Positions 1-7,820 of a stretch of 64,000 nt of DNA are shown piece after piece. The notes under the pieces are model-generated. The model searched no databases, had not been told where the DNA came from, and worked only from the letters and a program-made list of their open reading frames with translations. The stretch is from Flavobacterium tyrosinilyticum. GTDB lineage: Bacteria; Bacteroidota; Bacteroidia; Flavobacteriales; Flavobacteriaceae. The DNA is taken from assembly GCF_023656565.1 (NCBI RefSeq), contig NZ_JAMOKG010000001.1, positions 1,257,383-1,321,382 of the forward strand, given 5' to 3'. Both the position numbers and the translations under genes were made by a program. The first letter of the stretch is position 1; every line of letters begins with the position of its first letter.

Positions 1-1852
1 GGGAAGTTTTAATGAGCTGATTAAAAAAACGGACAAAGATGTAATGGCAGTTTTACAAGAAGCTTCAAAAAATCCAAAGTATAAATCAAATACAGATCAA
101 GGAAAAGCAGTTAACCTGTTTAATACTTATCTAGATTCTATCGGAAGAAATAAAAGAGGAATCGAGCCATTAAAACCATATCTGAAAAAAATTGACGCAA
201 TTAAAAACATTGCCGATGTTCAGAAATATTTGGTTGAAATGGAAAAAGAAGGAAATGCTGGATTTTTCGGAATTTACATTGGAGCTGATGATAAAGACAG
301 TTCTAAAAACTCTGTAAATTTAGGGCCAAGCCAATTAGGACTTTCAGATAAAGATTATTACACTTCTGATGACAAAGATTCTAAAGAAAAACGTGCGAAA
401 TATGAATTGCATGTTGCAAGAATGCTTCAGTTTATTGGAGAATCTCCAGAAAAAGCAAAACAAAGCGCTGCTGAAATTTTAGCTCTTGAAACAGAATTGT
501 CAAAACCAAGATTAAACAGAGTTGAAAGAAGAGACAGTCGTTTGCAATATAATCCAATGACAGTTGCTGAACTTCAAAAATTGACTCCTGCTATTAAATG
601 GAACGAATATTTTGCTGGCTTAGGAATTACTAATTTACAGAATGTAATTGTTTCTGAGCCTAAATATATGACTGCTTTAGAAACTGTTTTCAAAGAAAAC
701 AAAGTTGCACAATGGAAAGAATACCTAAAATGGGATTTATTAAACAATTCTGCAAGTAAATTGACAACAGCAATTGATCAAGCTAATTTTGATTTTTACA
801 GCAAAACATTAAGAGGTGCAATTAAACAGCTTCCGGCTGAAGAAAGAGCACTGAATGTTGTTAACGGAAATGTTGGTGAAGCTCTTGGAAAACTGTATGT
901 AGAGAAGGTTTTTCCAGCTGAGGCTAAAACTAAAGCGATTGATATGATTCATAATGTTATCACGGCTTACCAAAACCGTATTAACAATTTAACTTGGATG
1001 TCTAAAGACACTAAGGCAAAAGCAATCGAAAAGCTGAACAAAATAACAATTAAAGTTGGATACCCTGATAAATGGAAAGATTATTCTGCTTTGGAAATTA
1101 AAAGTATTGCAGAAGGAGGAAGCTATTTTGAGAATTCTAAAAACCTGGCGTTATGGAGATTTAAGAAAAGCATCGATAAATTGTCTAAGCCAGTTGATAA
1201 AACAGAATGGCACATGTCGCCTCAAACGGTAAATGCTTACTACAATCCATCTTATAACGAAATTGTATTCCCAGCTGCAATCCTACAGCCGCCTTTCTAT
1301 AATTATCAAGCTGACGAAGCAGTTAATTATGGTGGAATTGGTGCTGTAATTGGTCACGAGATTTCTCACGGATTTGATGATTCTGGTGCACGTTACAATG
1401 CAGAAGGAAATTTGGTTGACTGGTGGACAGAAGATGATTTGAAACAATTTACTGCTCTTGGAACAGATTTAGCGAATCAATACAGTGCTCTTGAGCCTCT
1501 GCCAGGAATTCACGTTGATGGTAATTTTACTTTAGGTGAGAACATTGGTGACTTAGGCGGAATCAATGCTGCTTATGACGGTTTGCAATTGTATTTGAAA
1601 GCTCATGGAAACCCAGGTTTAATCGACGGATTTACACCAGAACAACGTTTCTTTATTTCTTGGGCTACGGTTTGGAGAACAAAAACTAGAGACGAAGCGA
1701 TTAAAAATCAAGTAAAAACAGATCCGCACTCTCCAGGTATGTACAGAGCTTACGTTCCAATTCAGAATGTTGATGCTTTCTACAAAGCTTTCGATATTAA
1801 GAAAGGTGATAAAATGTATGTTGAACCAGAAAAACGAGTTAAAATCTGGTAA
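1..1852 (+). CDS. M13-family zinc metallopeptidase (neprilysin/PepO type), 5' truncated by the window edge
   Basis: The reading frame is open from base 2, so the gene starts upstream and about 616 residues are visible; the ATG at 44 is internal. The zinc site HEISH lies at nt 1355-1369. The ENIGDLGG motif supplies the third zinc-ligand glutamate, and an NPSYNEIVFPA segment precedes the active site, as in M13 enzymes. The protein ends in VKIW, matching the usual basic/aromatic C-terminus of the family. M13 enzymes in this phylum are exported endopeptidases, usually about 680 residues, and their signal peptide would lie off the window. A hairpin terminator follows the stop codon. Family assignment is secure; the substrate is unknown. 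Confidence 0.95.
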   Translation, partial: GSFNELIKKTDKDVMAVLQEASKNPKYKSNTDQGKAVNLFNTYLDSIGRNKRGIEPLKPYLKKIDAIKNIADVQKYLVEMEKEGNAGFFGIYIGADDKDSSKNSVNLGPSQLGLSDKDYYTSDDKDSKEKRAKYELHVARMLQFIGESPEKAKQSAAEILALETELSKPRLNRVERRDSRLQYNPMTVAELQKLTPAIKWNEYFAGLGITNLQNVIVSEPKYMTALETVFKENKVAQWKEYLKWDLLNNSASKLTTAIDQANFDFYSKTLRGAIKQLPAEERALNVVNGNVGEALGKLYVEKVFPAEAKTKAIDMIHNVITAYQNRINNLTWMSKDTKAKAIEKLNKITIKVGYPDKWKDYSALEIKSIAEGGSYFENSKNLALWRFKKSIDKLSKPVDKTEWHMSPQTVNAYYNPSYNEIVFPAAILQPPFYNYQADEAVNYGGIGAVIGHEISHGFDDSGARYNAEGNLVDWWTEDDLKQFTALGTDLANQYSALEPLPGIHVDGNFTLGENIGDLGGINAAYDGLQLYLKAHGNPGLIDGFTPEQRFFISWATVWRTKTRDEAIKNQVKTDPHSPGMYRAYVPIQNVDAFYKAFDIKKGDKMYVEPEKRVKIW

Positions 1853-1870
1853 TCAATTTTAATAATTCAA

Positions 1871-1905
1871 AAAAGGGCGGTTCCGAATTTGGGAACCGCC
1901 CTTTT
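1871..1905 (+). terminator. Intrinsic terminator after the M13 peptidase gene
   Basis: Perfect 14-bp stem (AAAAGGGCGGTTCC with its complement) around a 7-nt loop, ending in a T run. The A run on the other side would let it also serve the minus-strand cytochrome gene that converges here. Confidence 0.9.
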
Positions 1906-1960
1906 TGATTATTTTAAGATATTAAAAAGATGTTCCGTAGGAACATAATCTGATCTGTGA

Positions 1961-2359
1961 TTATTTTAAATGACTGTAAATGTATGCTTCAATTGCTTTT
2001 AATTCTTCGTCAGACATTGCCTGCGTAATAGCAAAATTGGTTTTCATTACCTCAAACTGACTCGGATCTACAATTGGTTCTGCATTTCCTTTTAAGAAAG
2101 TAACGATATTGCCATTTTTGTCTTTGTAGATTTTGGCAATTTCTTTAATGCTTGGGCCAATCACTTTTTGATCTGGCTGATGGCATGCAAAACAATTTCC
2201 AGCTCCCTCAAAAAGTTGTTTTCCTAATTCCTCTGGTGTTTTGGCTTTCGCCGATTCGCCTTCAGAAACCGATTCTGTTGCTGTATTTGTAGATTCAGAA
2301 ACTTCTTTTTTACAAGAAGTCAAAGCTAAAACAGCAGCTAAAAATAAAACCTTTTTCAT
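1961..2359 (-). CDS. Small c-type cytochrome lipoprotein
   Basis: 132 residues. The N-terminus MKKVLFLAAVLALTSC is a lipoprotein signal with the lipidated cysteine at residue 16. A Ser/Thr/Glu-rich linker of about 25 residues follows, then a class I cytochrome c fold with one heme site CFACH (residues 56-60). Methionines near the C-terminus (MKTNF, AMSDEE) are candidate sixth ligands, and the end EAYIYSHLK is the usual last helix. The start codon lies one base beyond the hemB stop, so it is co-transcribed with hemB; a heme-dependent protein there makes sense. Likely a periplasm-facing electron carrier; the partner is unknown. Confidence 0.9.
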   Translation of the reverse strand: MKKVLFLAAVLALTSCKKEVSESTNTATESVSEGESAKAKTPEELGKQLFEGAGNCFACHQPDQKVIGPSIKEIAKIYKDKNGNIVTFLKGNAEPIVDPSQFEVMKTNFAITQAMSDEELKAIEAYIYSHLK

Positions 2360-2360
2360 C

Positions 2361-3356
2361 TTATTTATTTAAAAGTATTGCCGCTTCTTTAGCAAAATAA
2401 GTAGAAATAAGATTAGCACCCGAACGTTTAATGCACATTAACTGTTCCATCATAATCTTGTCGTGATCTAGCCAGCCTCTTTCAGATGCGGCTTTAATCA
2501 TGGCATATTCTCCAGAAACCTGATAAACGGTTACAGGAACGTGTACGGTATTTTTTATTTCGCGAACAATATCCAAATAAGCAATTCCAGGTTTTACCAT
2601 AACCATATCAGCACCTTCTTCTACGTCTGACAACGCTTCTTTAATTGCTTCGATACGATTAGCATAATCCATTTGATATGTTTTTTTATCTTTTGGAACC
2701 ACAACATCAGCTTCTCTTGGAGCCGAATCTAAAGCATCTCTAAAAGGACCGTAAAAAGCTGAAGCATATTTTGCAGAATAGCTCATAATGCCAACATTCT
2801 GAAATCCGGCAGCATCTAAACCTTCGCGAAGGCGTAAAACACGTCCGTCCATCATATCACTTGGCGCAACAAAATCGGCACCCGCTTCTGCGTGAGAAAT
2901 GGCCATTTTTACTAAAGCATCAACTGTACTGTCATTTTCTACATCGCCATTTTTTATAATTCCATCATGACCATAAATGGAATAAGGGTCTAAAGCCACA
3001 TCTGGCATTACAATCATTTCTGGACAAGCCGTTTTTATGGCACGAATAGCTTGCTGCATTAATCCGTTAGAATTCCAAGCCTCTTTTCCAGTATTGTCTT
3101 TTAGGTTTTCGCTAACTTTTACATAAATATTTACGGCGCGAATTCCTAAATCATAAAGTTCTTTTACTTCTTCAACTGTTAAATCTATAGATCTTCTGAA
3201 AATTCCTGGCATTGACGGAATTTCGACTTTTACATTTTCGCCTTCAGCAATAAACATTGGAAACATAAAATCTGATGGACTTAAACTGGTTTCGCGTACT
3301 AAAGAACGAATGGATTCATTTACTCTTAATCTTCTGCCTCTTTGTAATGGGAACAT
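2361..3356 (-). CDS. hemB: Porphobilinogen synthase (delta-aminolevulinic acid dehydratase)
   Basis: 331 residues, full length. It condenses two 5-aminolevulinate molecules to porphobilinogen, the second committed step of tetrapyrrole synthesis, in the cytoplasm. The two active-site lysines are visible: K196 in MSYSAKYAS, followed by FYGPFR, and the Schiff-base K255 in MVKPG. At residues 119-131 the sequence reads DVALDPYSIYGHDG, where zinc-type enzymes carry three cysteines, so this is the non-zinc (Mg-type) class. It is separated from the other hem genes by about 9 kb of accessory and unrelated genes. The cytochrome gene follows in the same transcript. Confidence 0.97.
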   Translation of the reverse strand: MFPLQRGRRLRVNESIRSLVRETSLSPSDFMFPMFIAEGENVKVEIPSMPGIFRRSIDLTVEEVKELYDLGIRAVNIYVKVSENLKDNTGKEAWNSNGLMQQAIRAIKTACPEMIVMPDVALDPYSIYGHDGIIKNGDVENDSTVDALVKMAISHAEAGADFVAPSDMMDGRVLRLREGLDAAGFQNVGIMSYSAKYASAFYGPFRDALDSAPREADVVVPKDKKTYQMDYANRIEAIKEALSDVEEGADMVMVKPGIAYLDIVREIKNTVHVPVTVYQVSGEYAMIKAASERGWLDHDKIMMEQLMCIKRSGANLISTYFAKEAAILLNK

Positions 3357-3360
3357 ATAA

Positions 3361-3392
3361 TTTTAGATTTTAGATTTTAGATTTTAGATTTT
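3361..3392. repeat. Heptad tandem repeat in the hemB leader
   Basis: About four and a half copies of a TTTTAGA unit, directly upstream of the hemB start codon on the minus strand. The leader there reads CTAAAAT repeated. It could change length by slippage; no function is shown. Confidence 0.8.
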
Positions 3393-3491
3393 TTAGTTGA
3401 TTTCTTTGAAACTCAGACTGAGAATCTATTTCTAAAACTGCAGTTGTTTTTATTTTTTTTTGAAGTTTATCTCAATTTTTAATGAGTGGCG

Positions 3492-3499
3492 CAAAGTTA
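3492..3499 (-). promoter_or_regulatory. hemB: Putative hemB promoter -7 box
   Basis: On the minus strand this reads TAACTTTG, a match to the Bacteroidota -7 consensus TAnnTTTG. It would give a leader of about 130 nt that contains the heptad repeat. A TTG at the proper -33 distance is not evident, so this is tentative. Confidence 0.4.
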
Positions 3500-3562
3500 A
3501 AGAAAAAGGAACAAAATAAGGCGTTTAGCTTGCTGTAGAATGAGTTAATATTATCTAAAAAT

Positions 3563-3594
3563 TTGGTTTGATGTTTTTATTTGAAGTAGATTTG
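3563..3594 (+). promoter_or_regulatory. Putative promoter for the SUKH-like gene
   Basis: TTG at 3563-3565 and TAGATTTG at 3587-3594 with a 21-bp spacer match the Bacteroidota TTG/TAnnTTTG promoter. The ATG at 3629 is about 30 nt from the expected start site. Confidence 0.5.
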
Positions 3595-3628
3595 TAAAAT
3601 TAGGAAAAATCTTATTTTTAAATGAATA

Positions 3629-4216
3629 ATGAGAGATATAAACGAAATAAATCAATTATACATAAAAGCTAGAGAGCTTTGCAAACGCGACATCTTTGAT
3701 ATTGAAAAACCGGTCAATGAAAAGGCTATTTTACCTTTGCAGGATTTAAAACAAATACTAAATAATTATTTGATAGATAATCCAAATAATATAATTGCTT
3801 TGAGATTAATGTGTTTTGTAGAATGTTACTTGTCTGATTTTAATACTGCATTAATTTATTTAGAAAAAGCAGTTATGTTAAATGGTGATAATAAAGACAA
3901 GTTTAAATTAAGCAAATTGGCAGAGATTGCAAGAAATCAGAATATTCTAATGTTAGATTTGAAATCGATGGGTGCTAAACAATTAAATTTCCATAAAACA
4001 ATTAAATCCATAATTACTAATATCAAGAACGAACTTGACAAAGATCCTTCAAGTATGATTTTTGCACAATTTTCATCAGGATTAAAGGGAATTTCTAGAA
4101 AGGAAGCCTCAAATGTAGGTATTTATTATGATTTTTTGCAAATATCTAATGTTGTCGATGTGGGATTATTGATTTATGGGATTATGATGATTTATTTAGA
4201 AATAAATGGGTGGTAG
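3629..4216 (+). CDS. TPR-like/SUKH-like protein, N-terminal part of an apparently frameshifted gene
   Basis: 195 residues as read. Residues about 35-95 look like two degenerate tetratricopeptide helices (NPNNIIALRLMCFVECYLSD, then FNTALIYLEKAV). From about residue 150 the text resembles the start of a SUKH (SMI1/KNR4) domain, with the YYDFLQISN element. The end is abnormal: after NVVDVG the frame runs into hydrophobic text and stops, while frame 1 continues with sensible sequence (IIDLWDYDDLFRNKW, then the next ORF). One extra G in the GGG run at 4162-4164 would join the two into a protein of about 280 residues. SUKH proteins are often immunity proteins against toxins; no toxin is seen here. 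It opens the repeat-separated strip. Confidence 0.6.
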   Translation: MRDINEINQLYIKARELCKRDIFDIEKPVNEKAILPLQDLKQILNNYLIDNPNNIIALRLMCFVECYLSDFNTALIYLEKAVMLNGDNKDKFKLSKLAEIARNQNILMLDLKSMGAKQLNFHKTIKSIITNIKNELDKDPSSMIFAQFSSGLKGISRKEASNVGIYYDFLQISNVVDVGLLIYGIMMIYLEINGW

Positions 4217-4470
4217 AACATAGACAAAATGAAAAAAAATCATTGATTTCAATAGGTCAAATTCTTTATGAACCATTAATATTAGATACAATAAGCGGAA
4301 ATGTCTATATTTTTAGTAGAGATGATGACGATGAGATGCCAATGACTAAAAGAGGAGATTTGGAGTATTTTTTAATTAATTATGTTTTTGGAGATAAATA
4401 TCAAGAAATTATACCAGATTATGAAGGTGACGAATGGATGTTATTTCTTAAACATAATAAGATTACTTAA
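4210..4470 (+). pseudogene. C-terminal fragment of the frameshifted SUKH-like gene
   Basis: 86 residues if read from a GTG at 4210, but the same frame is open back to a stop at 4147 and reads coherently from about 4162. The text ISIGQILYEPLILDT, SGNVYIF and LEYFLINYVFG fits the final strands and helix of a SUKH-family immunity domain (a residue or cargo described by an identity strand, then a last helix with an F/L pattern). It is best seen as the tail of the 3629 gene, not as a gene of its own. A sequencing error in the G run is the other explanation. Confidence 0.55.
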
Positions 4471-4498
4471 AACCCAATAGCACGGATTGCAAATCAGC
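4471..4498. repeat. Degenerate half copy of repeat family A
   Basis: It reads AACCCAATAGCACGGATTGC followed by AAATCA, a decayed single arm of the A-family inverted repeat found intact at 5431. It separates the SUKH-like gene from the LRR gene. Confidence 0.6.
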
Positions 4499-4538
4499 TT
4501 TATGAAATAGATAATTTACAATAATGTTAGAATAAATT

Positions 4539-5405
4539 ATGGAAAAAGAAGTTATATCAATAAACACTAAATTCGGAAAATATAGATGTTTATTAATTGA
4601 TCATGAGTGCATCAATGAAAGTTTAAGGTGTTTCATTAAGGAAGAATGTATTAACGGATTTGCAATAAGAAGTGAAAATCGCTTTGTCAATGATTTGTCA
4701 TTCTTGAATAATATTGAAGAATTAAAATATTTAAATTTAAGAAGGTATTCTTATGTGAGTTTAAAAGATATTGAGAGTTTAAAATCTTTGGAAAGTTTAG
4801 AATTTAAAGGGGAATGTGAAAATGGGATTGATTTTTCTAATTTCAATAATCTAAATGATTTAACAATATTGTACCAAAAAAAGTTTAAAAATATCTTTAA
4901 GTGTAAAAACTTAAATCAATTAATTATTCATCATTATAATAATAAAGAAAAAGATATTAAGGAGTTTTTAGAATTACAAAAACTTCAAATTTTAGAAATT
5001 TGGTCGTCTCCAATAAAAAATATAGATTCTTTAATTACTCTGAAAGAATTAGAAAGTTTGCAGTTAAGATACCTTCGAAATTTAGAGTCAATAGAAGGTT
5101 TAGCGAATCATTTTAAAATATCTGAACTGAGGATTCAAAATTGCAAGAAAGTAAAAGATATAGAATTAATAGGAACGCTTGAAAATTTAAGTGTTTTAAC
5201 TATCGATTCTTGTGGAGATCTTCCATCTCTAAATTTTCTTAAAAAATTAAAAAAATTAAAATCAATCAGATTAGTTAATACAAAAATTTTAGATGGTAAA
5301 CTGTCTTGGCTTTTAGAAAAAGAAAGTATGCAGTATTTAGGTACGTCTGTCGATAAACATTATGATATAACATATGAGAAATTGACTATGTTTAATAATT
5401 TTTGA
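4539..5405 (+). CDS. Leucine-rich repeat protein
   Basis: 288 residues without a signal peptide or membrane segment, so probably cytoplasmic. From residue about 60 onward there are roughly eight LRR units, for example LKYLNLRRYSYVSLKDIESL, LESLEFKG, LQILEIWSS and LESLQLRYLRNLESIEGL. The units are of the bacterial LxxLxLxx type seen in SUKH-associated and other immunity-like proteins. The base composition is very AT-rich, like its neighbours in this strip. It has its own short upstream gap holding a decayed A repeat and is followed by an intact A repeat. Function unknown; a protein-binding role is inferred from the fold. Confidence 0.8.
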   Translation: MEKEVISINTKFGKYRCLLIDHECINESLRCFIKEECINGFAIRSENRFVNDLSFLNNIEELKYLNLRRYSYVSLKDIESLKSLESLEFKGECENGIDFSNFNNLNDLTILYQKKFKNIFKCKNLNQLIIHHYNNKEKDIKEFLELQKLQILEIWSSPIKNIDSLITLKELESLQLRYLRNLESIEGLANHFKISELRIQNCKKVKDIELIGTLENLSVLTIDSCGDLPSLNFLKKLKKLKSIRLVNTKILDGKLSWLLEKESMQYLGTSVDKHYDITYEKLTMFNNF

Positions 5406-5430
5406 TACACGATAACGATGATTTACAAAC

Positions 5431-5537
5431 CCGATAGCGCGGATTTGCAATCCGTGCCCGCAAAGATTGATTTTTTGCTTTGAGAATTAGTATTGGGTCT
5501 CACTGTTGCGGGCACGGATTGCAAATCCGCGCTATTG
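5431..5537. repeat. Repeat family A, intact copy (A1)
   Basis: A 107-nt inverted repeat. Arms of about 32 nt begin CCGATAGCGCGGATTTGCAA and are nearly perfect complements around a 42-nt loop containing a TTTTTTGCTTTGAGAATTAG segment. Other copies or parts lie at 4471, 5622, 6338, 7041, 7646 and 55096. The arm has its own inner palindrome (GGATTTGCAAATCC when arms are compared). Confidence 0.95.
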
Positions 5538-5567
5538 AGTTAAAATATGTTTAATTAATTTAGAAAT

Positions 5568-5599
5568 CGTTCACGAGCAAGATGCTCGCGCTAGCGGGG
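5568..5599. repeat. Repeat family B, copy B1
   Basis: It starts CGTTCACGAGCAAGATGCTC and continues GCGCTAGCGGGG, with an internal dyad GAGCAAGATGCTC. The preceding segment AATATGTTTAATTAATTTAG is also shared with the copy at 6504. A partial A-family end (CCGATAGCGCGAATT) follows at 5622-5637. Confidence 0.9.
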
Positions 5600-5676
5600 C
5601 GACAATCGAAACGTAATCGAAGCCCGATAGCGCGAATTATTAAAAGTTTAAATAGTTAAAATTACACTGACAATCA

Positions 5677-6318
5677 ATGAAAAAAATGCTCATTTTATCC
5701 TGCTTTTTATTCCTGACAAGTTGTTTTGCAAAAAAAGAGCAAATCGAGCATGACGAGGATATATCTGTTCAGTCATTATATCGAAAAGCCCTTGATCAAT
5801 ATTTTCTGGAAAAACTGGATTTAAAAAAATATGATAGTCTTCTTGCAACTAGTAAATTACGATTTATTATAAGAACGACTGAAAGGCAAAATGTATATCA
5901 GCAGACTTCGACTCTTTCTTTAAATTATATTTATTTCCGCAATAACATTTATATTGAAAGGTTAGATAGAAAAACATTAGATTTTTTACAAAGTAGAATT
6001 GACAATTACAAACTTAATGTAGATGATGAATTGATAAAGGTTGTGAGAGAAACGTATTCAAAAATTGTTAAAATGTTTCCCGAAGAAAAATCCTCCATAA
6101 AAGTATTATACAGTAAAAATGATAAAAAGATAGCGTTCAATAACGCTGTGGTTTTTGAAATTGCACATCAATCGGAATTTGATGAGGAAGGTAATTACGT
6201 AAGCCGTGAAAATGAAGCTCGTAAGAAAACGTATTTAAAAGAAGAATTAATTCCGCATTTGGAAATGGAATTTTCAGAAAAATTAAGTTGTCCGGTTACT
6301 ATTTTTATTGAAGAATAG
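5677..6318 (+). CDS. Hypothetical lipoprotein
   Basis: 213 residues beginning MKKMLILSCFLFLTSCFAKK, a clear lipoprotein signal with the cysteine at residue 16. The rest is charged and helix-rich with no repeats or motif that I recognise. The N-terminus resembles that of the lipoprotein at 7821 (both have LTSCF and then an acidic/histidine stretch). It sits between family A/B repeats on both sides. It could be an immunity lipoprotein by context only. Confidence 0.75.
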   Translation: MKKMLILSCFLFLTSCFAKKEQIEHDEDISVQSLYRKALDQYFLEKLDLKKYDSLLATSKLRFIIRTTERQNVYQQTSTLSLNYIYFRNNIYIERLDRKTLDFLQSRIDNYKLNVDDELIKVVRETYSKIVKMFPEEKSSIKVLYSKNDKKIAFNNAVVFEIAHQSEFDEEGNYVSRENEARKKTYLKEELIPHLEMEFSEKLSCPVTIFIEE

Positions 6319-6337
6319 GATAATAATTCAATTAGCA

Positions 6338-6441
6338 CCCGATAGCGTGGATTTGCAATCCGTGCCCGCAAAGATTGATTTTTTTGCTTTGAGAATTAGT
6401 ATTGTGTATCGCTGTTGCGGGCATGGATTGCAAATCCGCGC
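6338..6441. repeat. Repeat family A, copy A2
   Basis: Same two-arm structure and loop as the copy at 5431, with a few substitutions (GATAGCGTGG in the left arm, GGGCATGGATTG in the right). It runs directly into an inverted family B copy. Confidence 0.9.
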
Positions 6442-6535
6442 CCCGCTAGCGCGAGCATCTTGCTCGTGCACATAAGGATAAAATATGTTTAATAATTAGA
6501 AATCGTTCACGAGCAAGATGCTCGCGCTAGCGGGG
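6440..6535. repeat. Repeat family B, inverted pair B2/B3
   Basis: B2 at 6440-6471 reads as the reverse complement of B3 at 6504-6535, giving a long hairpin with about 30-nt arms. B3 is nearly identical to the copy at 5568, including the upstream AAATATGTTTAAT segment. Confidence 0.9.
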
Positions 6536-6557
6536 GAAAAATCTTATTTTTATTGTT

Positions 6558-7043
6558 ATGAAAATAAAAGCAGGTATTCTATTTTGTATTCCTCTATTTA
6601 TGGAGAGAAATGATTGGAAGCTTAAAGTAAAGCTATCTGAAGATGATTTGGATAAACATTTTGCTTTTGGAAGAGTTATAGAAACAAGTTCTTCTGTATT
6701 AGTTGAAATATTTAAAAAAACAGGTTCTGCTAAAACAGATATAAATGAAATTATAAATTCTGGTATTATGTTTTCACCTGTTCAGATATTTTGGGATGGA
6801 ATTGTGAAAAAGAGATGGAGAATTATCGGGCAAACGGAAGATTATGAGAAGATTCAAGATTCTAATTATAATAATCTTAAAATGGTTTACGGAATGGATG
6901 AAGATTTTAGATTAAGAGATTTAAGTACTGAAAAGGAATGTAATATTTCTCGAGAGGATATTGAAAAATATGAATTTTCGACAGTATGGTTTCCAATTGA
7001 TTTAGAAAAAAGAATTTTAGAAAAAATAAGTGAAAGCAGCTAG
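6558..7043 (+). CDS. Imm26-like (immunity protein 26) protein
   Basis: 161 residues, cytoplasmic. The order KIKAGILFCIPLF, then KHFAFGRVIE, then LVEIF, then FSPVQIFWDG, KKRWRIIGQTED and FSTVWFPIDLEK follows the Imm26 pattern (a first strand with a P, a [YF]GR strand, a central F-V strand and a W-x-I-[IV]-G strand). Imm26 members neutralise toxins of polymorphic and contact-dependent systems; no toxin gene is present here, so it would be an orphan. Its TAG stop codon is formed by the first bases of the next family A repeat. Family assignment is by eye. Confidence 0.65.
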   Translation: MKIKAGILFCIPLFMERNDWKLKVKLSEDDLDKHFAFGRVIETSSSVLVEIFKKTGSAKTDINEIINSGIMFSPVQIFWDGIVKKRWRIIGQTEDYEKIQDSNYNNLKMVYGMDEDFRLRDLSTEKECNISREDIEKYEFSTVWFPIDLEKRILEKISESS

Positions 7044-7097
7044 CGCGCATTTGCAATCCGTGCCCGTAAAGATTGACTTTTTTGCTTTGAGAATTAA
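7041..7097. repeat. Repeat family A, single-arm copy A3
   Basis: Left arm and loop only (TAGCGCGCATTTGCAATCCG, then the GATTGA...TTTGCTTTGAGAATTA loop). It overlaps the last codon of the preceding gene and ends 12 nt before the next start codon. The right arm is missing. Confidence 0.85.
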
Positions 7098-7109
7098 TTT
7101 ATAATTGAA

Positions 7110-7637
7110 ATGTATATGAATGATCCATTTTTTGAAAAAATAAATAATATTGAATGGTTTTCTAATTGTGGAAAAGAGTTTTCCATTTCAGATTTTCCTT
7201 TTAAAATTCAGTTTTTGAGTTCTCTAGATGAAATGCAAAAGAATATATCTTCTCAAAAATGGGAAGATTTCACATTGGAAGCGACAAATAGATTAACAGT
7301 CTATCTACATAAAAATAATCGCAATAATTATCTGGATTGGAATAGAATTACAGAAATTAAAAAAAGTAATTTGAAACATGTGGAAACTACTGCGAAAAAA
7401 TTTGCAGAAAAACATAATCTTGACAAAAACATTGTTGATGATGTATTATGGAATGTTCTCGGAGCAGCGATGGAAGATTATTATATTTCTATAAACAAAA
7501 GGATTCCGATATTTTTTAAACATCTATTAGAGATTTATTCTAGAGGAAATATTCCATGCGGTGTGATAGGTAATATAAAGGAAGATTTTGATGGAAATCA
7601 AATTAAGTTTTCTGATTTTGTATTGCTCGTATATTAA
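7110..7637 (+). CDS. Hypothetical protein, immunity-like context
   Basis: 175 residues, no signal or membrane segment. The centre is helical (KHVETTAKKFAEKHNLDKNI, then VDDVLWNVLGAAMEDYY). The end YSRGNIPCGVIGN...VLLVY recalls a small Bacteroidota family ending in a [YF]xxGxxPCGWxG...VY motif. I cannot name the family with confidence. It is bounded by A-family repeats on both sides; the start could be the ATG at 7110 or at 7116. Confidence 0.7.
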   Translation: MYMNDPFFEKINNIEWFSNCGKEFSISDFPFKIQFLSSLDEMQKNISSQKWEDFTLEATNRLTVYLHKNNRNNYLDWNRITEIKKSNLKHVETTAKKFAEKHNLDKNIVDDVLWNVLGAAMEDYYISINKRIPIFFKHLLEIYSRGNIPCGVIGNIKEDFDGNQIKFSDFVLLVY

Positions 7638-7645
7638 ATATAACA

Positions 7646-7755
7646 CCCACTAGTACAGATTTGCAATCCGTGCCCGCAAAGATTGATTTTTTTGCTTTGG
7701 GAATAAGTATTGGGTCTCACTGTTGCGGGCACGGATTGCAAATCCTCGTTAGCGA
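7646..7755. repeat. Repeat family A, copy A4
   Basis: Both arms and the loop are present, about 110 nt, with the outer ends slightly diverged (ACTAGTACAGATTTGC at left, AAATCCTCGTTAGCG at right). It is the last copy in the strip. Confidence 0.9.
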
Positions 7756-7820
7756 AACTATCGAACTAAGAATTTAGACATATCATGGGTTTTTCAGAAT
7801 ATTCCATCTAAATTTGTCTA

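Noticed and set aside
4471..7755. Integron cassette array with attC sites
   Set aside because: The layout is similar (short same-strand genes, each followed by an inverted repeat), but I find no matching RYYYAAC/GTTRRRY core pair at the ends of the A repeats and no integrase gene in the window.
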